64,000 bases of DNA from Chryseobacterium joostei (GTDB lineage Bacteria; Bacteroidota; Bacteroidia; Flavobacteriales; Weeksellaceae), in NCBI RefSeq assembly GCF_003815775.1, contig NZ_CP033926.1, forward strand, positions 1,488,001 to 1,552,000. The letters run 5' to 3'. Position 1 is the first letter of the stretch. Every line of letters begins with the position of its first letter. Under the pieces are notes generated by a model that saw only the letters and a list, made by a program, of their open reading frames with translations, was not told the origin of the DNA and made no database searches. Positions 25,233-33,944 of this stretch are shown here, in pieces. Position numbers and translations under genes: made by a program.

Positions 25233-25805
25233 ATGGCTACTAAAACATTAACAAAGAAAGCAAACGCTAAAAAATCGGCACCACCAAAAAAAACCTCAAA
25301 AACACCTGCTAAAAAAAATGCAGCCAAAGAACTAAAGGATTTATTTGAAGATTCATTAAAAGACATTTATTGGGCAGAAAAAGCACTGGTAAAATCATTA
25401 CCGAAAATGCAGAAAAATGCAACCGATAAAAAGCTTAAGGCTGCCATTGAAAACCATTTAATGGAAACCATTGTTCACGTAAAAAGGCTTGAAGAATGCT
25501 TTAAATCATTGAAAAAAAGGGCTCAGGCAAAAAAATGTGATGCCATGCAGGGGCTTTTGGATGAGGGTAAAAGTATTTTGGAAGAAACAAAACCAGGAGC
25601 CGTGAGAGATGCCGGTATTATAGCAGCCGCACAGAAAGTAGAGCATTATGAAATTGCTACCTACGGAACATTGGCTGCCTATGCCAAGGTTTTAAAAGAA
25701 GAGGTATGCCTTAAAAACTTTCTGGCAACCCTTAACGAGGAGAAGAAATGCAATAATCTCCTGACAAAAGTAGCTGATACCAGACTTAATAGCAAAGCAT
25801 TATAG
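25233..25805 (+). CDS. ferritin-like DUF892 (YciE/YciF-type) protein with Lys/Ala/Pro tail
   Basis: This protein has 190 residues. Residues 33-185 are a DUF892 four-helix bundle (LKDLFEDSLKDIYWAEKAL, HLMETIVHVKRLEECF, AGIIAAAQKVEHYEIATYGTL). The Glu and His residues of these helices are the candidate di-iron ligands. The first 32 residues are KKANAKKSAPPKKTSK-type low-complexity sequence, like histone H1 or Dps tails, suggesting nucleic-acid contact. YciE-type proteins are linked to oxidative and envelope stress. A hairpin terminator follows. Confidence 0.85.
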   Translation: MATKTLTKKANAKKSAPPKKTSKTPAKKNAAKELKDLFEDSLKDIYWAEKALVKSLPKMQKNATDKKLKAAIENHLMETIVHVKRLEECFKSLKKRAQAKKCDAMQGLLDEGKSILEETKPGAVRDAGIIAAAQKVEHYEIATYGTLAAYAKVLKEEVCLKNFLATLNEEKKCNNLLTKVADTRLNSKAL

Positions 25806-25826
25806 CAATATATATTATTTGTAAGA

Positions 25827-25858
25827 TGAAAAAGAGATCCAATTGGGTCTCTTTTTCA
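25827..25858 (+). terminator. intrinsic terminator
   Basis: GAAAAAGAGA and TCTCTTTTTC form a stem around TCCAATTGGG, with a T-rich tail. It ends the DUF892 gene. Confidence 0.8.
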
Positions 25859-26012
25859 TTTTAAAGATGATACATAAAGACAATCTTGAAGCAACAAAAG
25901 ATTGCTCAATAAAAACCATTGAGTCATAGTGCCTATTGTAAATGAAAATCCTTTATCATTAATATTTGAACTTGAAAAAATGAAAAACTTGATTAAACTC
26001 TCCCTGCTACCG

Positions 26013-26028
26013 CACTAATCCTTTCGTG
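26013..26028. repeat. REP-like hairpin, copy a
   Basis: CACTAATCCTTTCGTG is a hairpin with one mismatch, within a longer shared block (GCTACCGCAC before it, TG..GTTT after it). The same block occurs at 27312 in the same orientation. The surrounding context CCTGCTACCGCAC follows a 12-codon frame starting MKNLIKLSLL that ends inside the element. Confidence 0.6.
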
Positions 26029-26097
26029 TGGTTTTTAGTATTACCCTGCTCGTCAAAGTCTATCAACTTCGGAGATTCTATTTAAAACAAAAACATA

Positions 26098-26305
26098 CAA
26101 CTCATTAAAAACCATCACCATAAAGACTGTAGACCGTTCCAAAGTACTGATCAGTAATTCCTCAACTATTCTTAAGTTCTTCCCAACAGCTAATAGCCAG
26201 TTGAAGAACTGCAATTATCCACTTAAACCAAAGGGGGTAGAATAAGTTGCAACAGCCTTGAGGCACTTACATAAATGGTTGTAAATGGTTCCAAAGAGCC
26301 TCTAT
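26098..26305. repeat. dispersed intergenic repeat, copy R2
   Basis: The segment from GACTGTAGACCGTTCC to AAAGAGCCTCT aligns with the first half of R1 (10269) and the start of R3 (29480). It ends 8 bp before the LRR gene stop codon. It has no coding potential. Confidence 0.7.
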
Positions 26306-26312
26306 TCAGAAT

Positions 26313-27161
26313 TTAATCTTGTGGCTCTATATAGACTTTAGAGTCATCAAATTCACATTTGGAGTTTAAAAGTTTATATTCTTTAATTTGATTGTCTCCA
26401 AGTTGTTTTGGAGAATAAGCTATTAATCTTAAATTTTCCCCCTCAATTATTTCATTTGGAATATTTTTTATTCCAGTTTCCATAATATACAATTCTGTAA
26501 GATAACGAAGATTATTAAAACTTTTAGGAATTTCCGTAATTTTGTTGGCCCTTAGAAACAGGACTTTTAAAGAAGTGTTGTCATGGTTTAATATAGGTAA
26601 AACTTCAATTTTATTTCTATTTAAATCCAAATAAAATAAGCTTTCCATGTTGAAAATATCTTCTGTAATTTGGCTTATTTCATTTCTGCCTAAACGTAAA
26701 TCTTTTAAATACTTAAGTTCATTGATCTTTTCGGGAAGTTGTTTTATTTTGTTATTGTTTGCATAAATTTTTCTTAAATTAGAAAGTTTATGAAAACTCT
26801 TGGGAAAGCTTTCAATAGTGTTAAATGAGATTATGAGATTTTCTAAATCACTAAGGTTGGCAATTGATTCGGGAAGTTTTTCAATTTGATTATCAGCTAG
26901 CCATAATTCATAGATATTTTTAAGATTACCAATTTTTTCAGGAATTTCTTTTATATTATTTTGGCTTAAATCTAATATTTCTAAATTTTTACATGTAAAA
27001 ATTATATCAGGGATTTTATTTAAATTTTGCTTAGATAAATTAATACGATAAACTAGCTCAGGATTTTTTTCAATTTCACTAATTGAAGTATATGTATTGT
27101 TTTTTTGGGCTGAAACAACAATGGAAAAAAGAAGTAAAATATTTAAATATAATGTTTTCAT
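26313..27161 (-). CDS. secreted leucine-rich repeat protein
   Basis: The start at 27161 is chosen because it opens a signal peptide (LLLFSIVVSAQ, about 19 residues). An upstream in-frame ATG at 27224 would add 21 non-signal residues. The mature protein has about eight consecutive LRRs of about 23 residues with the bacterial pattern L..L.L..N.I..iP..i (for example LEILDLSQNNIKEIPEKIG and LRKIYANNNKIKQLPEKI). These form a curved binding scaffold outside the cell. The last 35 residues (YSPKQLGDNQIKEY) lie outside the repeats. There is no T9SS domain. It is flanked by R2 and two REP-like hairpins, so it may have moved as a unit. Confidence 0.85.
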   Translation of the reverse strand: MKTLYLNILLLFSIVVSAQKNNTYTSISEIEKNPELVYRINLSKQNLNKIPDIIFTCKNLEILDLSQNNIKEIPEKIGNLKNIYELWLADNQIEKLPESIANLSDLENLIISFNTIESFPKSFHKLSNLRKIYANNNKIKQLPEKINELKYLKDLRLGRNEISQITEDIFNMESLFYLDLNRNKIEVLPILNHDNTSLKVLFLRANKITEIPKSFNNLRYLTELYIMETGIKNIPNEIIEGENLRLIAYSPKQLGDNQIKEYKLLNSKCEFDDSKVYIEPQD

Positions 27162-27311
27162 AATCTTTCGGCTATTGGGTTTAGGCTTTGTAAAGTGACA
27201 GAAAATCGAAGTGAAGACTTTCAATTTACATATAACTTAACAAAAACCAATTTCTATTTGCTAAATTATAAAAAAAGCCTATAAAATTGATTAATAAATC
27301 CTCAGCTACCG

Positions 27312-27327
27312 CACGAATCCTTTCGTG
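27312..27327. repeat. REP-like hairpin, copy b
   Basis: CACGAATCCTTTCGTG is a perfect 6-bp stem (CACGAA with TTCGTG) around TCCT. The flanking GCTACCG and GTAGTTT are as in copy a at 26013. The two copies bracket the LRR gene. Confidence 0.7.
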
Positions 27328-27521
27328 TAGTTTAAATATTATAAATTAAGCATTCTCATTATATAATCTACAGCTAAAGCCACACGATACAATCATACGA
27401 TAATGAAGATTAAGTTTAAATATTGGTTCAAAATCAGGAGATTTTGCCCAGCACAGATAAAAAAAAAAGCATCTTTCAAAAGAAACTTCTAAATATTCCG
27501 TTTAATTGTTAAATTTGGCTC

Positions 27522-27974
27522 ATGCGAAAGAATCTTTATTTCATCATTATATCATTATCTCTTACCAGTTGCTATACTTATCAGGTAAAAAAGCCAGTGG
27601 ATCCTGCAACTGACAATAAAAAGAATGCTGCCAATAGTACTTCTACACAAATGAAAAGTACCCCTGTAGGCTCCCAAATCCCAAATGCACAACCAACGCC
27701 TATTCCAGTTAATATTCAGGAGAAACTGGCGCCTAATAAAAATGTTAAGATTGATGTGAATGGCAAGTCCTATAAAGTAATCGTAGACCGATGGGAAAGC
27801 GACAGTCTGGTGGCGCACCCAGTTCATCAACCTAAAAAGATTCTGAAATTCCATAAGAACCAGATCAATGCCGAGAAAATTGCAGAAAAACGCTTTTCAC
27901 AACCCATAGCTGATATTATTACGGTTACGGCTTATGCCGGAATTGGTGCTTTAATCTGGTATCTTGTTCACTAG
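27522..27974 (+). CDS. small lipoprotein with C-terminal membrane segment
   Basis: This 150-residue protein has a lipobox LTSC at about residue 17 (mature CYTYQVKKP). A Ser/Thr/Pro/Asn-rich stretch of about 50 residues precedes a small domain that starts near IDVNGKSYKVIVDRWESD. The last 20 residues (ITVTAYAGIGALIWYLVH) are hydrophobic, an uncommon addition for a lipoprotein. I recognise no family. It is a single gene. Confidence 0.65.
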   Translation: MRKNLYFIIISLSLTSCYTYQVKKPVDPATDNKKNAANSTSTQMKSTPVGSQIPNAQPTPIPVNIQEKLAPNKNVKIDVNGKSYKVIVDRWESDSLVAHPVHQPKKILKFHKNQINAEKIAEKRFSQPIADIITVTAYAGIGALIWYLVH

Positions 27975-28115
27975 TTTTTAATTTTTTTACTCATTATAAA
28001 ATATATTTTTATTCTTTAAAGCGTCATGCCTTTCTGACTATAATTCAAACATTCATGGAGAGCAAAATCATCATGATGAATTTTGATGTATCTTTATGCT
28101 AATTAACCAATAGCC

Positions 28116-28568
28116 ATGAAAATCATCCAATACACTAAAATTTTCAGAAAAGACTGCATCGAAATCTTTAATAGTAACGTACCCAAATTTTTTTCGCCGG
28201 AAGAGTTACCGCTCTTTGAAAGCTTTCTGGATGATGATACCGAAGAGAACTACTTTGTAGTAAAAATGGATGGTCCGGTAATAGGATGTGGTGGCTTCTT
28301 TTTAAATGCCCAAAATAATATTGCAGGATTATCCTGGGGAATGATTCACTCCAACTACCATGGAAAAGGAATTGGAAGAGCATTAACCCAATACAGGATT
28401 GATTTGTTAAAACAAAACTACCCTACTCTCCCCTACAAAATTGAAACCTCACAGCATACCGCTGAGTTTTATCAAAAAAATGGTTTTAAAACGGTAGAGA
28501 TTGTACCGGACGGATTTGGGAAGGGAATTGACAAATACACCATGATCATGGAAGTGATGCAGCCATAA
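28116..28568 (+). CDS. GNAT N-acetyltransferase
   Basis: This 150-residue cytoplasmic acetyltransferase has a GNAT core, LSWGMIHSNYHGKGIGRALTQYRI (acetyl-CoA loop), and the following KIETSQHTAEFYQKNGFKTVEIV. The substrate cannot be told. It is a single gene. Confidence 0.85.
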   Translation: MKIIQYTKIFRKDCIEIFNSNVPKFFSPEELPLFESFLDDDTEENYFVVKMDGPVIGCGGFFLNAQNNIAGLSWGMIHSNYHGKGIGRALTQYRIDLLKQNYPTLPYKIETSQHTAEFYQKNGFKTVEIVPDGFGKGIDKYTMIMEVMQP

Positions 28569-28685
28569 TGTGTTCCTCACTCACTACGAATTCTCCAAGT
28601 TCAAAGATCTTATTCCAAGCAGACATAACAAAAACAATAGTTGAAAAAACATCCAAAGATTAAAAAAAAGACTGATGTATTTGTC

Positions 28686-28693
28686 TATATTTG
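28686..28693 (+). promoter_or_regulatory. -7 box (TATATTTG) for the 28734 gene
   Basis: An exact TAnnTTTG box lies 40 nt before the ATG. No clear -33 box is present at standard spacing. Confidence 0.4.
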
Positions 28694-28733
28694 AGCGTTA
28701 TCGGAAATTATAGAATTCCATAGCACCTACCCT

Positions 28734-29414
28734 ATGAAAATAATACTGAGCTATCTGTTTATTTCACTATACACCCTTGTAAGCTGTCAGGAAAAATCAA
28801 TCGTTAATGATCTGAAATTTTCTAACTATGAAGGACATCCCAAAAAAATTACGGAGATCGTTACTTTTTCTAACCAGGATGTTGATAAAAGTATTTCTTA
28901 TTTTGACAAAGATGGCTTTCTTACAAAAATTGAATCCTATAACACCATCAACAGCGAATTTCCGGATAGAAGGCTGATTAGTGATATTCTCATCTATGAT
29001 ATAAAGAATAAAGCCAAACGCACTTTCAAATCCATGAATGCTGAAAGCAAAAAGGTAGATGTTACAGGCTATTTTGAAAAAGTTTCAGATTCGCTGTACA
29101 GAAGAATTTCAATATCTGATACACCCCCTATGTCACTCAATAAGTTATTGTATCTGGACAAAAATAACCGCCTTATAAAAACAGAAGAAACCGGAAACTT
29201 TAATGGAACCCCCGTTAATAATACCATGGTTTATACCTACACCAACGGCATAAAAAGCGGAATGCTTGTTGAAGATAGGGCCAAACATAAAAAAAAAAAG
29301 CTCACCTATAAAAATGTAAAGTCTGACCCACAGGGCAATTTTCTTTATGAAGAGCTAGTGGATGATCACGGAACTTTAGAACTGAAAATAGAAAGAGTAT
29401 TTGAATATTATTAA
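28734..29414 (+). CDS. lipoprotein of unknown function
   Basis: This 226-residue protein has a lipobox LVSC near residue 18. The mature part shows repeated strand pairs (ISYFDKDGFLTKIESY, LYLDKNNRLIKTEETG, LTYKNVKSDPQGNFLYEELV), as in YD/RHS-like or wall-associated beta sheets. No enzyme motif is seen. It is followed by repeat R3. Confidence 0.65.
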   Translation: MKIILSYLFISLYTLVSCQEKSIVNDLKFSNYEGHPKKITEIVTFSNQDVDKSISYFDKDGFLTKIESYNTINSEFPDRRLISDILIYDIKNKAKRTFKSMNAESKKVDVTGYFEKVSDSLYRRISISDTPPMSLNKLLYLDKNNRLIKTEETGNFNGTPVNNTMVYTYTNGIKSGMLVEDRAKHKKKKLTYKNVKSDPQGNFLYEELVDDHGTLELKIERVFEYY

Positions 29415-29479
29415 TGGATTTCTATAGGTAACAGGTAAGCAAAATAGCAGATTCAGCGCCTACATAAGAACTATAAAAT

Positions 29480-29733
29480 TCATAAAAAACGCCACTACAA
29501 AGGCTGTAGACCGTTCCAAAGGGCCTCTGGGTACTTCCCTAACCCCCTCGAAGGTCTTCCCAACCACCTTTACCCCCTTGAGGAAGTACCTACCCCCCCT
29601 TACCTAAGGGGATAGAACCGGTTACATAACGGGCTAGAGACACTTATTCAAAGGGCTTTAGGACGTTATTTATAGGGTAGCCCCCCTTATCATAGCCCCT
29701 GGAGGGGGTTATGATAAGGGATGCAGAGATATC
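29480..29733. repeat. dispersed intergenic repeat, copy R3
   Basis: It starts with TTCATAAAAAACGCC, then GACCGTTCCAAAG as in R2, and from about 29525 follows the second half of R1. It ends with a strong hairpin: CCCTTATCATA (29684-29694) with TATGATAAGGG (29710-29720) around GCCCCTGGAGGGGGT. It is non-coding. Confidence 0.75.
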
Positions 29734-29910
29734 ATGATCTATTGTTTTGTTCTTTCCAATACCACAAAGTCTGGTATAATAGTCAGCCGGACATCTCATA
29801 TCCTTATTTTATTCTTTCATCTATTCTTACCCATAGGAAAAGATCCAAGCCTTATCTTTTAACTTATATATTCAACGGAGAATTTCCTTTCCTCACCTCA
29901 GCTTAGAGGA

Positions 29911-30321
29911 TTAATCAAACTTAAAAAAGAAATACACCACCGCTGCCCATTCTTTTTTAATTCCTTTCGCATAGCCAATCGTACTTCGACTGCTATTTTC
30001 TACCGTTCCATCATCTTTGATATACCCAAGGGTTGAGCGACTGCTACTCTCTACTGTACCGTCTTTTTTCACGTAGCCTACGGTGGAACGGCTGCTATTT
30101 TCTATGGTCCCATCACTTTTGATATAGCCGATTGTAGAACGATTTTTATTCTCGATCGTACCGTCTGACTTGATATACCCTGCTGTAGAACGGTTGCTGT
30201 TTTCAATTGTGCCATCCGACTTAATATAGCCCTTAGTACTGCGATTTCCCGATTCTATAACTTGTGCACTGACAACTGAAAGGTTGAAGAGAAAGAAACA
30301 AATGAATGCTATTTTTTTCAT
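29911..30321 (-). CDS. secreted protein of six 19-residue repeats (5-fold beta-flower-like)
   Basis: This 136-residue protein has a signal peptide ending SAQ at about residue 20. The mature part is six near-identical units of about 19 residues, each with RST(x)GYIKSDGTIEN. The last unit runs into a hydrophobic end VVYFFFKFD. Such repeats build a small toroidal beta structure, and NCBI names a family of this type the 5-fold beta-flower protein. Assignment is by pattern. It lies downstream of the duplicated RCC1 module. Confidence 0.65.
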   Translation of the reverse strand: MKKIAFICFFLFNLSVVSAQVIESGNRSTKGYIKSDGTIENSNRSTAGYIKSDGTIENKNRSTIGYIKSDGTIENSSRSTVGYVKKDGTVESSSRSTLGYIKDDGTVENSSRSTIGYAKGIKKEWAAVVYFFFKFD

Positions 30322-30368
30322 GGTTTTTAAATGTTAATTGGTTATTGCTTTTGGTTCACTTAATGTAT

Positions 30369-30376
30369 CAAAAATA
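30369..30376 (-). promoter_or_regulatory. -7 box (TATTTTTG, minus strand) of the beta-flower gene
   Basis: CAAAAATA on the plus strand reads TATTTTTG on the minus strand, about 48 nt before the start at 30321 and just after the terminator of the RCC1 gene. Confidence 0.4.
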
Positions 30377-30387
30377 TTGATTAGTTT

Positions 30388-30424
30388 TAAAAAAAAGCGC
30401 CACTTAAAAAATAAGTGACGCTAT
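30388..30424 (-). terminator. terminator of the RCC1 gene, unit 2
   Basis: AGCGCCACTTA pairs with TAAGTGACGCT (one mismatch). Read on the minus strand it is followed by a long T-run. The same hairpin, perfect, ends unit 1 at 35689. Confidence 0.8.
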
Positions 30425-30475
30425 GTTGAAAGATTTCAAATCTCAAGAAATCTTTTAGTATTAAAATTTTAAGGA

Positions 30476-33400
30476 TTATCGCTTAATCACTTTTACCGTT
30501 TTCACGAAGTCATTCGCTGCATTTACTTTAACTAAGTAAATTCCTGAAGTGAAAGCAGAACAATCAATTGTTCCTTTAGTATCATTGATTGCTTTCGTAA
30601 GTACCAGCTGCCCTGCTGCATTGTAAACCGTTACCGAAAGAATCTTTTGATCAAAAGAAACCGTTAAATCATTCTGTACCGGATTTGGATATACTTTCAG
30701 CTGATCTGTCTTTGTTAAAACATTATCAACTGCTAGATTAGCATTTGTTGGACAAGCTAGAGGTACAAAAATTTTCTTTTGAAGAGCACTGCCGTCTCCT
30801 ATCTGACCATACTCATTACGGCCACAGCCTGATAAAAACCCATTAGTATTGATAACGAATGTATTATAGCTTCCTAATGCAATACTTTGTTTATCATTAG
30901 ATGTTCCTATTTGCGTTGGAGTAAATCTTCTGTTTTTGGTTCCGTCTCCCAGTTGCCCATAATCATTATAACCCCATGCCCAAAGTGTTCCATCTGCTTT
31001 GATTCCCATAGAAGAATGATAACGGTTGGCATCAACATCTTTCCAATTGGTTTCGGTTCCTATTTGTGTAGGAGTCGTTTTATAGGCTGTAGCTCCATCG
31101 CCTAATTGGCCATCAGAATTATGTCCCCAACCCCATAGCGTTCCATCAGTTTTCACACCTACTGAATGAAGATATCCTGCACCAACACTTTTCCAATCCG
31201 TCGCTGTTTCTATTTGAATAGGGCTGGTTATTTCTATCGTCGTTGAAATTCCATTACCTAATCTTCCATAAGTGGTACTTCCCCAGGCCCATAATGTTCC
31301 ATTGGTTTTCAAGGCAAGAGTATGCATTACTCCTGGTGCTACCATTTTCCAATCTGTAGCTGTTCCTATTTGTGTAGGTACCGTTTTATTGATGGTAGTA
31401 CCATCTCCTAATTGGCCATACTCATTACGTCCCCAGCCCCAAAGGGTACCATTGGATTTTATAGCCAGTATATAATCATTCCCACTGGCAATACTTACCC
31501 AGTCTGTTGCTGTTCCAATTTGAGCCGGGGTCATTCTATTGATTGTAGTTCCATCGCCTAATTGGCCATCCAGATTACTACCCCATGCCCATAGTGTTCC
31601 ATCTGTTCTGAGCCCTGCCGAAAAAGAACTTCCGGCAATGATTTTCGACCAGTTATTAGAGGTCCCGATTTGCATAGGAGTATCTTTTGAACTTGTAGTT
31701 CCATCTCCCAATTGTCCAACTTCATTAAGCCCCCATGTCCATAATGTACCATCTGTTTTGAGTCCTACAGAATGAAAACCACCAGTACTCACACTTTTCC
31801 AACAGCCTGTTGTAGCGGCAGGAAGTGTTTTAAATGAGCCTCCCTGCATCCAATTACTCTGGCTGGATCCGCAATGAGATGCCACCCACCAATAGTAAGT
31901 GGTGTTAGGTAATAAATTGCTCAAATTTGCTGTTGTAGTAGAAGTCGTTCCGTCTATACCTCCTACAATTGGATTTGTACTGTAGATATACAAATACCCT
32001 CCATTAGGAGCTGAACTTGATGCTGTCCAGTTAAGGGTAGCCGTTGCAGCAGTAATATTGGATGTTGAAAATTGCATTGGTGAAGCGCAATTAGAAGGAC
32101 AGGCAGTATAAGCAAACGTATTTTTTTGAATATTGGTATCATCACCTAACTGTCCAAAATCATTTCGTCCGCAAACTTTTAAAAATCCATCAACATTTTT
32201 TACAAGAACATGATTACCTCCGGCATAAATCAGCATATTGTCTGAAGAGGAACCAACCTGTGCAGGTGATAAAACATTCACGGCTCCATTTGTACCGTCA
32301 CCCAGCTGTCCATAGGAGCTATTGCCCCATGACCAAAGTGTTCCATCTGTTTTATTCGCATAAGTAAAAGTACTTCCGGCATCTATATTGGCCCAATTGG
32401 TGTCAGTTCCTATCTGTGTTGGACTACTTTTTTCGCCTGTAGTTCCATTACCCAACTGTCCATTAGAGTTATTCCCCCATGCCCATAGTGTTCCATCTGT
32501 TTTAAGTCCTACAGAGTGACTGTTACCGGCATCTATACTTTTCCAATTCGTAGCGGTTCCTATTTGCTTTGGAGTATTCTTTGAAGTAGCGGTTCCATCA
32601 CCTAACTGGCCATCAGCATTATATCCCCATGCCCATAATGTTCCGTCTGTTTTAATGGCAAGAGTATGCACTATACCTTGTGCTACACTTTTCCAATTTG
32701 TTGCTGTTCCTATTTGTGCAGGAACAATTGTATTGGTGTTTGCACCATTTCCTAATTGTCCAAATACGTTATGCCCCCAACCCCATAATGTCCCATCGGT
32801 TTTGATAGCTAACATATGATTAACTCCGGCACTGATGCTTTTCCAATTCGTTGCTGTTCCTATTTGAACAGGGCTCAATCTGTTGACTTTAGTTCCATCT
32901 CCCAGTTGTCCATCATAATTATATCCCCATGCCCAAAGGGTACCATCGGATTTAATAGCAAATGTTTGACGACCTGCGGCACTCACACTTTGCCAGTTTG
33001 TTGCTGTTCCTATTTGTATAGGGACCTTTCTATCAACAGTGGTTCTATCCCCTAACTGCCCTTCAGAATTACTACCCCATGTCCATAGTGTACCATCTGC
33101 TTTTATTCCCACTGAATGCAGACTTCCTGCACTAAAACTTTCCCAGCAGCCTGAGGTAATTGGAGTTCCTACATTAATAACATTTCTAAAAACAGGACTC
33201 CAAACACCCGCATTGTCTTTGATACGGATATTAAATACATGCAAACCGTTAGAAGGTAAAGCAATGCCTGTTTTGATCAGTTGTTCATAAGTACTGTTGA
33301 AGCTACCATCAGCAGCCAATACCGGAGTACCGTTTCCTGCTCCCGGATCGGTATCCCAAAAATACTCGGCCTGTGCAAGAGCCATTAGCGTAGATGTCGG

Positions 33401-33925
33401 ATTTTGCTGAACATTAATTACATTGGTAAAAACAGGTCCCCAAACACCCGTATTATCTTTAATACGAACAGAGAATTTGTGCAAACCATTACCTGGTGTA
33501 ACAATGTCTGTTTTGGTTAATTGTTCAAAAACACTATTAAAACTTCCATCAGTGGCCAATACCGGAGTTCCGTTTCCGGTTCCAGGATCATTATCCCAGA
33601 AATACTCGGCTTGTGCAAGAGCCATTAGCGCTGTTGTTGGATTTTGCTGAACATCAATAACGTTGGTGAAAACAGGTCCCCAAACCCCAGTATTATCTTT
33701 AATACGAACAGAGAATTTGTGCAAACCGCTACCCGGTGTAGCAATCCCTGTTTTGGTGAGTTGTTCAAAAACGCTGTTAAAACTCCCATCAGCTGCCAAT
33801 ACAGGAGTTCCGTTTCCTGTTCCCGGGTCGGTATCCCAGAAATATTCGGCCTGACTTACGAACACTTGTGCAGGGCACAGCATGACCATAAGCAAAGCGA
33901 TGATACTATAGATATAATTCTTCAT
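30476..33925 (-). CDS. large secreted RCC1-repeat protein with T9SS sorting domain, unit 2
   Basis: This 1,149-residue protein has a signal peptide at about residues 1-19 (CPAQV). In order come three near-identical modules of about 80 residues starting AEYFWDTDPG and ending GVWGPVFTNVI; about seven RCC1 repeats of about 50 residues (LWTWGSNSEGQLGD and similar); a fibronectin type III domain (AATATLNWTASSSAPNGG, TTYYWWVASHCG) near residue 630; a second block of about seven RCC1 repeats; and a type IX secretion sorting domain (KVYPNPVQNDL to VKTVKVIKR). It is therefore exported and cell-surface or released. RCC1 propellers bind ligands; the target here is unknown. It forms an operon with the 33945 gene (19-nt gap). 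Confidence 0.9.
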   Translation of the reverse strand: MKNYIYSIIALLMVMLCPAQVFVSQAEYFWDTDPGTGNGTPVLAADGSFNSVFEQLTKTGIATPGSGLHKFSVRIKDNTGVWGPVFTNVIDVQQNPTTALMALAQAEYFWDNDPGTGNGTPVLATDGSFNSVFEQLTKTDIVTPGNGLHKFSVRIKDNTGVWGPVFTNVINVQQNPTSTLMALAQAEYFWDTDPGAGNGTPVLAADGSFNSTYEQLIKTGIALPSNGLHVFNIRIKDNAGVWSPVFRNVINVGTPITSGCWESFSAGSLHSVGIKADGTLWTWGSNSEGQLGDRTTVDRKVPIQIGTATNWQSVSAAGRQTFAIKSDGTLWAWGYNYDGQLGDGTKVNRLSPVQIGTATNWKSISAGVNHMLAIKTDGTLWGWGHNVFGQLGNGANTNTIVPAQIGTATNWKSVAQGIVHTLAIKTDGTLWAWGYNADGQLGDGTATSKNTPKQIGTATNWKSIDAGNSHSVGLKTDGTLWAWGNNSNGQLGNGTTGEKSSPTQIGTDTNWANIDAGSTFTYANKTDGTLWSWGNSSYGQLGDGTNGAVNVLSPAQVGSSSDNMLIYAGGNHVLVKNVDGFLKVCGRNDFGQLGDDTNIQKNTFAYTACPSNCASPMQFSTSNITAATATLNWTASSSAPNGGYLYIYSTNPIVGGIDGTTSTTTANLSNLLPNTTYYWWVASHCGSSQSNWMQGGSFKTLPAATTGCWKSVSTGGFHSVGLKTDGTLWTWGLNEVGQLGDGTTSSKDTPMQIGTSNNWSKIIAGSSFSAGLRTDGTLWAWGSNLDGQLGDGTTINRMTPAQIGTATDWVSIASGNDYILAIKSNGTLWGWGRNEYGQLGDGTTINKTVPTQIGTATDWKMVAPGVMHTLALKTNGTLWAWGSTTYGRLGNGISTTIEITSPIQIETATDWKSVGAGYLHSVGVKTDGTLWGWGHNSDGQLGDGATAYKTTPTQIGTETNWKDVDANRYHSSMGIKADGTLWAWGYNDYGQLGDGTKNRRFTPTQIGTSNDKQSIALGSYNTFVINTNGFLSGCGRNEYGQIGDGSALQKKIFVPLACPTNANLAVDNVLTKTDQLKVYPNPVQNDLTVSFDQKILSVTVYNAAGQLVLTKAINDTKGTIDCSAFTSGIYLVKVNAANDFVKTVKVIKR

Positions 33926-33944
33926 ATTGTTATATCATTTAGTA

